NCBI GenBank assembly: GCA_036346395.1 | Contig: CM070599.1 | Coordinates: 11,585,232-11,649,231, forward strand | Direction of reading: 5' to 3' | Source of the DNA: Hsuehochloa calcarea | Lineage: Eukaryota; Streptophyta; Magnoliopsida; Poales; Poaceae | Length of the DNA: 64,000 nt | In this document: positions 1 through 11,157 of the stretch, piece after piece | Layout of the letters: the number at the start of each line of letters is the position of its first letter | Numbering within the stretch: position 1 is the first letter of the stretch | The notes under the pieces: generated by a model | The model's input: only the letters and a program-made list of their open reading frames with translations | Database searches by the model: none | Told to the model about the DNA's origin: nothing | Position numbers and translations under genes: made by a program

Positions 1-840
1 TGTATGAATCATCAGGCAAACAAGTTACAGGGTATTTTCTAAACTTGTTTGATACACAATAAAACAACATCACACAGTTTTTATACAATTTCCCTATCCA
101 GATTTCCTACCACAGAAGAATTAAACAACTCTTCTAACCATATTGCAGGGATTGATCGTAAGACAATGCAATCAGCCAATGAAGCTAACATTGTGAAACC
201 ATGTTACTTTCAGCCCAGCACATCACTTTAGCAACAACAACGACAACCTTTTGCACGTCTTACATTTTGTACTATGTTGTATGCATACCCTCTACCTCCA
301 TGCCACAACCTTGGACATTGCATCCACTACTGTATATAGTATCAACCATGTTTTGGTAAAAACAGTTGACACAAAACTTAATATGTTAACATCTGTGAAC
401 TAAAACTTAAAACACTGTGTACTGCTTCGGTAGAAATCTACATGCTTATATATTGTCTGTTATGTACAGAATATTAGTGCAATCATTTTGGGTACTTGCT
501 ATGCTATCCTGTTCCATGATTTATGTTTCCATGTTAACTTGCCGCTACAAAATTGTAAAACTGCCAGTACATACTAACAAGTTTCCTATATCCCTATTTA
601 CATTACACATACTATTATATACATTTAAGAATACATTAGCATTGATGAAGCATACTTACATTTCCAAAACATTACAACGAAAACACTAAAAAGATACATA
701 CAGAGTATATGCAGACTTAATCTACTGCACTAAAAGCCTATGTCATATCCCTGTTCAGTTCACCCAATTTTTTTTCCCTTTTGCCTCAACCAGCAAATTT
801 CATTTGCTTTACCTTTGGCATTGCATGTATACATATCAGT
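1..840. other. AT-rich stretch without a recognisable gene
   Basis: I find no domain, RNA gene or mobile-element terminus here. The longest open frame (417-689, plus, 90 codons) has hydrophobic, low-complexity composition, no recognisable family and no supporting context, so I do not call it a gene. The sequence could be an intron, a 3' flank or old decayed repeat. Confidence 0.5.
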
Positions 841-1508
841 ACATACATGTGTACTTCCAGATAAATTTCATCGAGCAAACAGGCGCCGCATCGCGCGCCT
901 TCCCACCTAGTTAGTTAACTTCCAGAGGGAGAGCACCGGAACTCCCAGGAACTCCCGCCTCCTTCCGTCTTCTAACCAAAAACATCGGCGTCCTGCGTCT
1001 TTATACCCCAACGGTGGTCCCCCAGAAAAGTCATATTTTCAGCCGCTCGATCCAAACCGGCTTTCATCGTAGCCATCACGTGTCCAGTCAGCGGTCGTGA
1101 CTCGTGCGCCTACCGATCCCGAGCCTCTCGCTCTCCCTAATCCCCAGTTCCTCCCACTCCCCAGACGGACACTTCAACCGCAGGGCTTTGGGGGAGAAGA
1201 GGAATCGATGAGTTCGTTCGTTCGTTCGTTCGTTCGTTCGTTTCAGATCGAGATACCCGGATCTCCCTTGTAAATATAGCGATTTCCCGCACTTCTCCAC
1301 TCTCGTTCCGAAGACATGCGCTTTCTTCCTTTTTTTTCTTCTTTCTTTCTAAGAATGCAAATCCCACGTCTTCCTATTTTCTGTTTGTTCCATGAGTAAT
1401 GTATCTAGAGCAGCATATCTAGTGTGAAAGAACAATTGTGTGTGAAGGTATGAAAGACCACATGAAGCCTCGGATAACACTCGGGCTTCCTGGATCGAGG
1501 TAGGTACA
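841..1508. other. GC/CT-rich, leader-like stretch of unknown origin
   Basis: Composition changes sharply to GC- and pyrimidine-rich sequence. A weak TATA-like string lies at 1000-1007 on the plus strand. It is followed by CT-rich sequence and a TTCG microsatellite, a look often seen in plant promoters and 5' leaders. No downstream coding exon follows before the foldback element at 1509, so this could be a captured or abandoned promoter fragment. That reading is inference only. Confidence 0.25.
1213..1240. repeat. (TTCG)7 microsatellite
   Basis: Seven perfect tandem TTCG units are read directly from the sequence. Confidence 0.95.
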
Positions 1509-1700
1509 GCCTCGAATTTTTGGCTGTATTGTCACGTTTTCATCTTATATTTGCAGAAATGAACATTTTCGAAAATTAAATGTAGAAATAGCCCCCCGCC
1601 GCACGGCCGCCGTGCGTCAACCCTTCTCCGGCCACCACGTACCCCTCTCCGCACAGCCGCCGTGCAACAACGCGCCACCGGCCGCCTTTTTCCTTTTTTG
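1509..1700 (+). repeat. Left inverted-repeat arm of foldback element
   Basis: This arm pairs with 2098-2311 in reverse complement. The outer 140 bases align almost continuously. The inner part aligns with a larger insertion on the right arm. Confidence 0.6.
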
Positions 1701-2097
1701 CCGCATTTTTTCCTTTTTTAAAATAAAAACACTCATCGCACGATTCTTCTCGAAAATTCATTTAAGTATACTGTTTGTAGGACTTTTTTTTTTTGAGAAA
1801 ATACAGAATAGATAATTTTTTTTAAAAAAAATTATACAAGCAAGTACACTATGTCAGGAGGCTCTACAAAAAATCATAATTTTTAGAGTTCATTTGCTAT
1901 ATTTAAAAATTCATACAAAAAGTATATTTAAATTATTTTTTAAAAAAAGAAAAAAGGAAAAAGCTACAGTGTTGTTGCACGGTGCCTGTGCGGCAGTGGC
2001 TGCTATAGTGAACTGCCGCACGGTGACCGTGCGACCAGTGTTTTTTTTAAAAGAACAACATGCGGTAGGTGCTTTTTTTTAATAAATAAATGAATGA

Positions 2098-2311
2098 AAA
2101 AGGCATGTGGCGGCTGGTGGCACGTTGCCGCACGACGGCCATACAACAATGCCACCATTGCCCATACAAAGAGGGGGTACGTGGCGGCCGGGGAAGGGCT
2201 GCCGCACAGTGGCCTTGTGGCAGGGGGATATTTATGAAATTGATTTTCGGAGATGCCCATTTCTACACATACGAGATGAAAATGTGACAATATGGCCAAA
2301 AATTCCTGGCC
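2098..2311 (-). repeat. Right inverted-repeat arm of foldback element
   Basis: This is the reverse-complement partner of 1509-1700. The arm ends near the CCAAAAATTC block at about 2296-2305. Similarity outside it is weak. Confidence 0.6.
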
Positions 2312-2445
2312 CCCAACTCACCTACGTGGTTTTCCGATTTCTGCCCTGCCCCCGCCCCCGACTTCAGTAACCTATAAAAACAAAATGAATTAAAATTATA
2401 TAGTTAAAAAGTAGAATGATAGATCGAAAGTAAATATATTACCTT

Positions 2446-2648
2446 TTAGTATTTATGTTCTTTCAAGTTCATGAAATAATGAACCACAACGTCATTGGTA
2501 AATTTATTCATTTCTTCTTTCTCCACATAACAAATTAGGCTATCACTCATGAAATCATCACTGATGCGATTGCGCAAATAATTTTTCACAATTTTCATGG
2601 CTGAAAAACACCTCTCAACTGTAGCAGTGGTGACAGACAATGCTAATA
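2446..2648 (-). pseudogene. hAT transposase, C-terminal dimerisation fragment (part 3 of 3)
   Basis: The minus-strand frame carries the classic hAT C-terminal signature: a TATVERCFSAMK motif followed by a block with LRNRISD and LICYVEKE. In this family that region mediates dimerisation and closes the RNase-H-like catalytic fold. The frame ends at a stop next to 2446. It was separated from the rest of the gene (13051-15009) by the copia element at 2649-13050, whose 5-bp duplication TAATA flanks the break. Relatives are annotated in plants as zinc finger MYM-type protein 1-like or TTF-type domain proteins. This copy is non-functional because the gene is split and carries internal stops. Confidence 0.85.
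2644..2648. repeat. Target site duplication TAATA (left) of copia-1
   Basis: TAATA directly precedes the TGTAGG terminus at 2649 and is repeated exactly at 13051-13055. Confidence 0.95.
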
Positions 2649-4519
2649 TGTAGGACCGGAAAGGCGACTAAGGGGGGTGAATAGGCGCTTTCACAACTTT
2701 CTCGCCTAAGTCAAATTCAGCACGAACTTTACTCCTTTAGCTATGAAAGCTAAGAAGATCGATGAAGCACACAATGGCGCCTTGTGCTGAATCGATAACC
2801 CCGACAACCACACGACACAAAAGTGGAGACTTAAACTCAACGGGCAAATCACGGCACAGCGGTCGATCAGGCTACCACGGGCGGTCGGACCGACGGTCAA
2901 CCAATGATCGGCCGAGCAACTAATCAAGCGGTCGGACCGGTGGGCAACGGTTCGACCCGTGAGCAATGGTCTGAAAATCTGGCGATCGGACCATTGTTCA
3001 AACACCGATCTCGACCGGTTCATCCGATCTTGAAAAAGAACTCCAAATTCAAAACGAAATTTGATCCAACTTTTGATTCACCCAATGAAACTTGACCAAA
3101 TTTCGAGCACACCTCCTAGTGATATTGGAGACCTATTTCTAGCGGCGATCCTTGGATCCACTTGCAGAATCGATCTCTCGAGGATTTAACAAGGAAGTGC
3201 ACAAACCCTAGAAATGAGAAAATCTTTGATTCAAGACTTGCTTGTGGGGATTGATGATCTAGATGATTCTAGGAGTATTCCCACACATCAAAGCAAGACA
3301 AAATGGGTCAAGAGACCAACCATAAACCCTTGAATCAAGGAAGCACCAAACTCATCCAAAAAGGGAGAAGAACACAAAAGGGAGCAAATGATCTTTCAAT
3401 TGAGCATCACAAGATAGTTTGATCACACTAGATGCTTACAAAGCCTCTCCAACAAGGAGGGCAAGAGCTCACACAAGGAGCACACTCCAAACCCTAGTTC
3501 TCCTCTCCTCTCCTCCAAACCCTAGAAAAGGAGAAGGAATGCCAAATGAGTGCTTAAAAGGGTTTTCCATCTCCCCCCTTTCTATTTATACTAGAGAGCT
3601 AGGGTTTCACTTTTGGGGTCACTTACACATGGGACCCACACACATAACTATTGAAGCAATCGCCTGCTTCACCACGTGTAGGTTGATCAGCGGTTCTCAT
3701 CGCGTCGCCAAGCCTCTCTTGTCCGAATCCCATCGGAACCTCCCAGAGACTCGCACCGATATCCGCACCGCCTGATCCAACCAGCTGTAACGAACCACCC
3801 GTTCGATCCATCTTGCCCATTCTGCACCATGCTTGTGTCACACGACCTCACCCGGTATCCCTGATCGTTCTGGACCTCAGCTCTCCAAGCGTAGTCCCGA
3901 TCCACTCACCGTTGATGTCGTTGACCTGCAAGCCACCTGCACAGCAATAGACAAACAAACCGTTTCCGGGAACAAGTTCTTCACAACTTGACCCACGTTA
4001 GCTCCGCAATGCAATATACAACAATAAAGCATTGAAGTTCATACAATAAACACAATCAACATGCATCAATGCGAACTTGGCAAACCTCCAAGTCATCTGT
4101 GGTCTCGCCCACCCCACGGGGCGGTCCGACCGATTCGGCCGATCGGACCGCTCCTGGCAATGGTCGGACCGGTCAAAAAGACAGTCAAAAATCAAGCGTG
4201 AAAATCCGAAACCTTCTGGAATTTTCAACTCAATAGAACTTTTGACTGGGAGCTCCAAAATGATGGGACCACATCCGGAGACTCCTCACTTGCCTACACA
4301 ACCTATTTTTGGCTCACTCCGAAACCTATTTTCATTTTATGGTCGGACCGCCACCATGGCCGGTCGGACTCCTCCAGTGATCGACCGCCGACACCACCGG
4401 CCGATCGCCTGTGGTCCGACAACTGAGCAAACCCAAAAGCGAGATTTTGCAAACCAACAACGCCATTGCCAATTGACTCATCATCCTGAGATCGTGCACA
4501 TATCCTCACGATATCCACA
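2649..4519 (-). repeat. Copia-1 3' LTR (left)
   Basis: The sequence begins TGTAGGACCGG and ends ATCCACA. It is repeated at 11158-13050. A TATA-like GTATAAATAG on the minus strand lies at 3591-3582. Two clusters of the palindromic motif GGTCGGACC occur at about 2860-3020 and 4120-4440. Differences from the other LTR concentrate in those clusters. Confidence 0.95.
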
Positions 4520-4531
4520 ATCTCCCCCTTG
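4520..4531 (-). other. Copia-1 polypurine tract
   Basis: The minus strand reads AAGGGGGAGATT directly before the TGTGG start of the 3' LTR. This is the expected site and composition for priming plus-strand DNA synthesis. Confidence 0.85.
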
Positions 4532-5904
4532 ATGAACACATTGGCAATTTTCAAGAAAATGTGGTTTTTTGAAATGAAAAGTAAAAACTTCGCCGTTTTC
4601 GCATAAAGACACAACTTGGTCCATAAGCAACAAAAAGCCTAGGAACCGACCAAGCTGGCTTCAGAATAGTATAAGCAAGTGAGATAAGGCAATGAAAGCA
4701 TCAAAGGATTCAATTTCCAGAAAGTAGCCAAAAATCTCACTTAGGTCCAAATGAAAGGCAATTTTTCAATTTGACCTTTGATCATTGTGAGTCTTCTTCA
4801 AGTGCAAATGAAATCAGGAAAAAGCAATAGAACCATAAGACTTAACTCACTATGATCACAAATTTTCAAAAGGTTCAATTTTTTTATTTTATGAAGTTCT
4901 TATATATTAAACCTTAAGTATGAAACCAAAAGCTCCAACAGCATTTTCTTCACAATCTTTCTCCCCCTTTGACAATGAATTCATCAAGATGCATGAAGAA
5001 GAAAGAGGATGAAGGAATGACTTTATTTTTGAACTTTAGTAAAAAGGAGCCATGACCATTATACATGAAGACAGTACAAGTATTATACCAAGCCATATAA
5101 AGAGTAGACACTATATTCAATCATGGCAAAACATGTACTGCAAAGCTAAAACCAAGATAGCAGCAATCTGAGATTAACAGAATTAAAATCATGAAAAGTT
5201 GCTCAATATCATAGATTCACTCAAAGCAACCCAAAAATGAGTCAAGCCATGTCTATAAGTAAAAAGAGACTCAAAACAAGAATTGAGGCATTTTGAGCAT
5301 TAAGAGAATTCTTTTGAAGCAAAGCTCAAGCACTTAGCCCTTTTGGGCAATTTCTCTTTTCTCCCCTTTTTTCTGTGCTAGATCTCAAGCCTTGCGCGAC
5401 CATCTCAAGCGATAAGCTTAAAAGAATGATCTAGGTCATCCAAACTCCCCGAGTTCATGCCTAGTGCAATGGCAAGCCGTCTCATGAGAAAGGATTGGTG
5501 AGATCGCTTTTCGCATGAAAATCTCATTTTCATTTGCTTGACTTAATAAGATAAAAAGCTCATTTTTCATTTCAAAATAAGTTCAAGACTCAATTCAACT
5601 TTGTAAGACATGGCAAGAATCATAAGAGGATCACTAGAGCAAAACTAGTCACAAGATCCAACAAGACATGATTTGATTCAATTTGCTCACAGATATAAAG
5701 CTAGCAAGGCAAAAGCTAAGCCACACACTAAGAGCCATAAAAGAAGTCTAGCAGACTATCACTTGATATGACAAGGTATAGAAGATGGAATCAAGTCATA
5801 CAAGGATAATAATCAAAGCTCCACTAATTTTATTATACAATGCAAGACAAATGAATTGAAACATGCATTATGATACAATGAATGCACAAAGAGCAGTTTC
5901 CCCC
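4532..5904 (-). other. Copia-1 3' non-coding region
   Basis: About 1.4 kb of AT-rich sequence lies between the RT remnant and the polypurine tract. I see no env-like frame, no RNase H and no repeat structure. Confidence 0.6.
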
Positions 5905-6660
5905 TCAAAACAGCCCAATAGGACTAATAACCCCTAACTCTCCCCGCACGGTGGTTGTAGCAATGGGAGTAGACATTGGCCTCTCGCTTCCCATATTGAA
6001 GCGCCGAAGAAGGTTCTTTGTATACTTACTCTGGTGAACGAAGGTGCCTTCTTTCAGTTGCTTGATTTGAAGACCAAGGAAGAATGTCATCTCTCCCATC
6101 ATGCTCATCTCAAACTCACTGCTCATCGAATCTGAAAATCTAGACACCAAAGCATGAGAAGAACCACCGAAAATAATATCATCCACATAAATCTGAACCA
6201 GCAAGAAATCACTGCCATGCCTGAGAGTGAACAAGGTTTTATCAACCATTCCTATTTTGAAATCATTTTCAAGCAAGAAACTCTTAAGCTTTGTCATACC
6301 AAGCTCTAGGAGCTTGTTTCAATCCATCTGAGGCTTTAGAGTTTAAAAACATGATTTGTGCATTTTTGATTTTCAAAACCAGGAGGTTGCTTGACAAAGA
6401 CCTCTTCTTCTATGAAGCCATTCAAGAAAGCACTTTTAACATCCATTTGAAAAAGCTTGAAACCCTTGGATGTTGCAAATGCTAAAAGAATGCGAATGGC
6501 CTCCAATCTAGCTCTTTGGAGCAAAGGTCTCCTCAAAGTCTAAGCCCTCTACACGGAATAACCTTGAGCTACAAGTCTAGCTTTATTGCGAACAACCAAT
6601 CCATCCTCACTTTGCTTATTCTTAAAAACCCATTTTGTTCCAATAACATGAGAATCAGAA
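5905..6660 (-). pseudogene. Copia-1 reverse transcriptase (truncated, no RNase H)
   Basis: The minus strand gives the copia RT blocks in order: GTKWVFKNK (about 6640), QMDVKSAFLNG (about 6430), GLKQAPRAWYD (about 6310), the catalytic YVDDIIFGG (6193-6165) and FLGLQIKQ (about 6070). Frameshifts lie near 6560 and 6320. The frame stops at 5905 after the region normally preceding RNase H, and no RNase H motif is visible downstream, so this domain has been deleted. Confidence 0.88.
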
Positions 6661-6670
6661 GGTCGCTCAA

Positions 6671-8410
6671 CTAAAAACTAGACTTTGTTTCTTTCGAAAT
6701 TTTCAAGCTCTTCATGCATGGCATTGACCCAAGAGGCATCAGATAAAGCATGGGTGATATCTCGGGGTTCAAAAGAAGCGACAAAAGCAGAATGTGCATG
6801 AGAATCAAGAGAAATAAACACAGGCGAGTGACTCGCTCTTGAAGATCCCCAATCATCCGCTCGGTGGATGTTGTCATTTGTATCTTGAAGAGGTGCTCTG
6901 GTGCAGTGGCCTCTACCTCATGAGTTGTGGAGGTAGGAACAGAGCCACTCAGATCGTCGGTGGGGATAGGAGGAGGCTGCTCAGCTGAAATTGACGTAGT
7001 AGTAGCAGGCTCTCCACCCCTCTCAGAGGAAGCTGGAGGATGGTTTGGTTCTTCATCCTCAGAGTCATCATCGACGAAAATGCTTCCTTGAATTTCAGGA
7101 ACCTGTGTACCTGAAGCATCGGGTCTAGTACCAGGACTAGCCTCATCAAAAGTGACTTCGCAAGTCTCAACAATTTTGTTAGTATCAACATTAAAAACAC
7201 GATAGCCACGAGAATGAGCAGGATATCCAAGAAATATGCCATCAAAACATCTAGACTCAAATTTATCAAGATTGCCATGTTTAAGAATGAAACACTTGCA
7301 ACCAAAAATCTTGAAATGAGAGACTTTGGGAGAATGACCAAATCTAAGTTCATAAGAGGTCTTCCCAACCACAGATCTCAAGAAAACCCTATTGGAGATA
7401 TAACAAGCGATAGAGATCGCCTCATTAAAAATCTCCTAGGAGTAGAATGCTCATCTAGCATGGTCCGAGCCATCTCTACAAGGGTTCTGTTCTTCCTTTC
7501 TACAACACCATTCTGCTGGGGAACTCTAGGAGAAGAAAACTGATGCTCAATTCCCCTATCAGTGCAGAAGGTAGAAAAAGAAGAATTCTTGAACTCTGTC
7601 CCATTGTCACTCCTAATGGCTCTCAAAGCTCCAGGTATATCAACAGCAATTCTAAGGACCAAATCTCTAAAGAATCCAAATGCTTCGTCCTTAGAAGCAA
7701 GAAAATAAACCCATGAATATCCGAGTAATCATCCACAACCACCAAAGACATACCATTTCCCACCGGTGGTGAACTCTAGAAGGACCAACTGTATCTAAGT
7801 GAAGAAGTTGTCCTGGTCCATCAGTCATTATCAAAGTAAGAGGTGGGTGGGAAGCAGACACCATCTTACCATGTCTACAGGGTGAGCACACAAGATCTCT
7901 AACAGCCTTCAGCCTAGGCAAACCTCTAATCAAGTCCTTGCAACTGACTCTAGACAAATGATCAAAACCTATATGCCCAAGTCTACGATTGCACAAAACA
8001 AGGTCATGAGAATCAGAGGCTACAAGACACCTAGGACTGGAAACTGAAGAAATACTGAAATTTGCACAGAAGATCTTCTCAAATCTGGAGATCTCAAAAA
8101 CAAGCTCACCCGAGGAATCTAGAACTCTACACTCACCTCTCTTAAACCTCACTTCTAGACCCTCATCAAGCAGCTGAGAAACAGATAGAAGATTATACCT
8201 CAGCTTACTTACCAAAGCGACGTCTTTTAGCATGAACTTGTCGTTGACGCCAAGACAAAGGTGCCCTTGCGATCCACGGTCCGGTAGAAGCATCCCCAAA
8301 TGTAATCAATTCGTTCTTGGATGCACGTGTGAGGAGGAGAACCATCTAGAATCTCCGGTCATATGTCGAGAACACCGGAGTCAACAAGCCATATGTCCTC
8401 CTTCCTCGCA
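6671..8410 (-). pseudogene. Copia-1 protease and integrase
   Basis: An aspartic protease motif WLVDSG is at 8391-8374. The expected Cys codon after DSG is frameshifted, then SRHMTGD resumes. It is followed by the gag-pre-integrase zinc domain with LGHIGFDHLS and CSPCRHGKM (about 7860-8000), and the integrase core with LDTVGPS (about 7790), SDNGTEF (about 7600) and PQQNGVVERKNRTL (about 7520), which contain the D, D and E catalytic positions. The integrase C-terminal region FKIFGCKCF follows at about 7300, then an acidic, Pro/Ser-rich linker. At least four frameshifts break the frame. Confidence 0.88.
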
Positions 8411-8748
8411 CGACGGACCTAAAAGCACAATCGAAAAACATCCGTGCCTCGATCGGGGTTAGTGATAAATGATCGAGGAATCCATCTTGAGAGGCACGAT
8501 GTCCGGGAGCAGCGAGAGAAATAGCGTAAACATGATCGGGAATAAAATCATAAGGATGCACATGAGAACCACCTAGACCTCTCCAAACGATCTACCAAAA
8601 GATCGATACCCCCTGTCTAGGTGCTACCCTGTCTCTCCTCACGATGTCCTAATCCAACATGCCGCCTAGACCCACCAAAAGAGTCTACAAAGTTCTCTAC
8701 AAATCTAGGCCTATGTGTGGTGCGATAAGCAGTGCCTAGCTCTAGAGA

Positions 8749-9948
8749 CTACAATGGAGAAGGGACTCCTCTAATGGATCTTAGGGCGCTCATCCTCTCT
8801 TTTCTCTCAAGTTTTGCTCTCCCAAGGTAACTCAACAAGATGGCCTTCTTTCTTGCGAGAAGGTGCAATGGTCTTGGACCTTTTGAGAGGTCTGCAGAAT
8901 GAGTGAAAGCACCTTTCTTGCGAGAAAGAGTTTGAGCAAAACCAATGGTTTGAAAACAACCGGATGGCTTAGGAGGTTCTAGCTCAAACAAACCATTCTT
9001 CACAACTCTAGCAATCCTAGGTGGGTTTTTCTTGGAATGCTTTAGGGGATTGAAACCTAGACCACTATTTTTCACGCTCACCTTGGATTGATCAAGAATC
9101 ATGTTGAGTTTCTTTTTCCCACTTGAAAACTTCTCAAGAGTCACCTTGAGGTAATCATTCTCTTTCATTAAACCCTCACATCTAGTGCATTTGCTAGACT
9201 TGATTACCTCATTGCTCTTACTCTTAAGAAGGGCCACTTCCACTTTGAAGGCCTCACAAGACACACAATAGGATTCTCTAATCCTATTCAACTGCTCCTT
9301 AAATTTGACTCTAAATGCCTCTTGAATCTGATTAATCATGGTTTCAACTTCAGCATTTAAAGCACAAGAGTTAGAATCAATAACTTTCTTAGAAGCAGTA
9401 AAAGACATGGATATTTCAATTTTATCCTTTTCTTCAAGGGTCTTGTTTAAGGCTTCAATCTCAATTGTAAGCTTGTGACAATTTTCACAAGATGCAACTC
9501 TAGAGTAAACTAGTATTTCTTTCATCTCTTGCATCTTAATCTTATTATTCTTACAATGAGAGCATGTGTGACTAGCATCAAATTTTTGCAATTCTTTTAA
9601 GGAGCTATCCAGTTTTAATTCAAGCAAAGCACAATTTGAGCAAGTTAAAGGGATAGCTTCCATGGCAGTCACATCAAGTGAAATAGCATCTAAGCAAGCA
9701 GAACTAGACTTGAGAGATTCTAGTTCATCGAGAGCATCTTTAAGTTGATTAGTGACAGAGGAATGAGCAGATTTCAAGCTTGTCAAGTCATTAAGCAAGC
9801 TAGTGCAGGATTCACAAATATCATCAGGATTAATAGATTTAAGCCTAACAACTTCTAGGTTCAAATTATCAATCATAATATCCTGCTTCTTAATCATTTT
9901 TACTTGCTTATGCAATTTCTGTTCAGCAAGCACCAACGCCCTTTTCAT
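8749..9948 (-). CDS. Copia-1 gag-pol linker: coiled coil with six CxxC motifs
   Basis: This is a 399-codon open frame, the longest intact one in the element. The first 280 residues are rich in Lys/Glu/Leu and predicted by eye to form a coiled coil. CxxC pairs sit at residues 45/48, 103/106, 129/132, 154/157, 228/231 and 254/257. The C-terminus turns basic and may be frameshifted, since the usual pre-protease sequence is not seen. It lies between the gag knuckle and the protease motif, so it was probably part of one polyprotein; the ATG at 9948 may not be a real start. Related SIRE-type elements in grasses have a similar Cys-rich spacer. Its role, structural or metal-binding, is not known to me. 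Confidence 0.65.
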   Translation of the reverse strand: MKRALVLAEQKLHKQVKMIKKQDIMIDNLNLEVVRLKSINPDDICESCTSLLNDLTSLKSAHSSVTNQLKDALDELESLKSSSACLDAISLDVTAMEAIPLTCSNCALLELKLDSSLKELQKFDASHTCSHCKNNKIKMQEMKEILVYSRVASCENCHKLTIEIEALNKTLEEKDKIEISMSFTASKKVIDSNSCALNAEVETMINQIQEAFRVKFKEQLNRIRESYCVSCEAFKVEVALLKSKSNEVIKSSKCTRCEGLMKENDYLKVTLEKFSSGKKKLNMILDQSKVSVKNSGLGFNPLKHSKKNPPRIARVVKNGLFELEPPKPSGCFQTIGFAQTLSRKKGAFTHSADLSKGPRPLHLLARKKAILLSYLGRAKLERKERMSALRSIRGVPSPL

Positions 9949-10185
9949 GTCAGCAATAGAAGGGCATACCTCATCAGGATCACTAAAGGATCCTCATCGT
10001 TGGAGGAGTCGCTGTCGTGGCTGTTCTTGGCCATGAAACACATGCCGGTGAAGTCATGCGCCTTCTTCTTGCCACGAGAGTCACTCTCGTCGTCCTCCGT
10101 TTCCGAGTCCACATCGCTCATATTGACATTCTCTAGAGCGGCAAGGACCCGGCTGACAAACTTGCGATAGTTTGTCTTCTTGGGT

Positions 10186-11102
10186 TTAGCATCCTCTCAC
10201 GGGATGTCTTCGTGTCTCCTTCTCCTCCTTGCCCTTTAGCTTGGGGCACCTGGAGCGAATGTGGTTTGGCTCACCACATTCGAAGCACGTGATAGGTCCA
10301 CTTCTCCTCCTATTCCTCACCTTGTTATACGCTCTTGTGAATTTGGTGGAAAGGAGGGCTAAGTCATCCTCAGGCAGTTTCTCTAGTTGCTCATCACTTA
10401 AAGAATGTAAGCGCGATAATGAAAAACCAGATGAGCTACAATCAAGAGACTCTGAAGAACAACCCTTGGATTTGTCGACCACTAATGCCATCGACTCTGT
10501 CTTGGGGAGACGCGAGATAAAATCAATCTCATGCGTCTTCAACCTCGAGTAAAGCTTATCCATGGTAAGCTCACTCATGACAGTGTTGTCATTGATGGAA
10601 GTGATCTTCATTCCCCAGACCTTCACATCAAGAGCACCCGAAGTGGCGCGCATTTTCGATCGTAAAATATCAAGTCAACAGCGCGAAGATCATGAAGAAT
10701 CTTAGAGAATCTTCCCCACAGCTCATCCAAAGACTCACCAGGCCTTTGCTCAATCTTTGAGTATACTTTCTTGAGCTAGTTCTGTCTCACTTCCTTGATC
10801 GCAGTGGACCCTTCATGATAGTCACAAAGAGTCCGCCAGATCTCGTGAGCAGACCGCAAGTGAGCAACACGCTCAAACTCAGATCGACTAAGGCCTTGGA
10901 TCAAATAATTCCGAGCCTTGCTGTTGGCCTCCACATCTGGAGTGATCATATCGTCATCGGCTGGCACGACATAAGGATTTTTCACCTTTAGCCAAATAGC
11001 GTGCCCTTGAGCCTCGATATATGCTTGCATACGAGCCTTCCAGTATGCAAAGTCAACTCCCTCAAAAACGTGTGGCTTGGTTGAGTACTTGTCAGTCGCC
11101 AT
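10186..11102 (-). pseudogene. Copia-1 gag (UBN2-type) with zinc knuckle
   Basis: Gag forms the virus-like particle and binds element RNA. The frame starts MATDKYSTKPHVFEGVDFAY at 11102, the usual copia gag N-terminus (FEGxDFxYWKxRM). It carries the alpha-helical UBN2 region and ends with a CCHC knuckle, CFECGEPNHIRSRC (first Cys codon at 10287). A TAG stop near 10776 and a disrupted stretch at about 10655-10680 split it in two. The start is supported by its position about 40 bases after the primer site. Confidence 0.85.
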
Positions 11103-11140
11103 GGCTCCAAAGACCGGTTAAGATCTATGAGAAGAGCTAA

Positions 11141-11155
11141 CCGGCTCTGATTCCA
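11141..11155 (-). other. Copia-1 primer binding site (tRNA-Met type)
   Basis: The minus strand reads TGGAATCAGAGCCGG two bases inside the 5' LTR. It differs by one base in the first twelve from the standard plant initiator tRNA-Met site TGGTATCAGAGC. Confidence 0.85.
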
Positions 11156-11157
11156 CT

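Larger units (their letters stand above)
1509..2311. mobile_element. Foldback/MITE-like element with long inverted repeats
   Basis: The sequence from about 1509 to 1700 is the imperfect reverse complement of about 2098 to 2311. Matching blocks include the outer motif CCAAAAATTC, a GTGACAATA block, GATGAAAA, CCATTTC, a GGGGTACGTGG block and several CCGCAC/GTGCGG hairpins. The roughly 400 bp centre is AT-rich and also carries GC hairpins near 1975-2035. There is no coding capacity. Long degenerate inverted repeats with no gene suit a foldback or Mutator-like MITE, but I could not identify a clear target duplication, so the superfamily is unassigned and the outer boundaries are approximate. Confidence 0.6.

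Noticed and set aside
417..689. A 90-codon plus-strand frame
   Set aside because: AT-rich sequence, no domain, no promoter or partner gene.
1200..1245. TTCG tandem units as a CRISPR or satellite array
   Set aside because: Units are 4 bp without spacers; it is a plain microsatellite.
3419..3775. A 118-codon frame in the copia-1 LTR, repeated at 11942
   Set aside because: It lies across the LTR promoter/leader, is truncated in the second copy, and runs opposite to the element.
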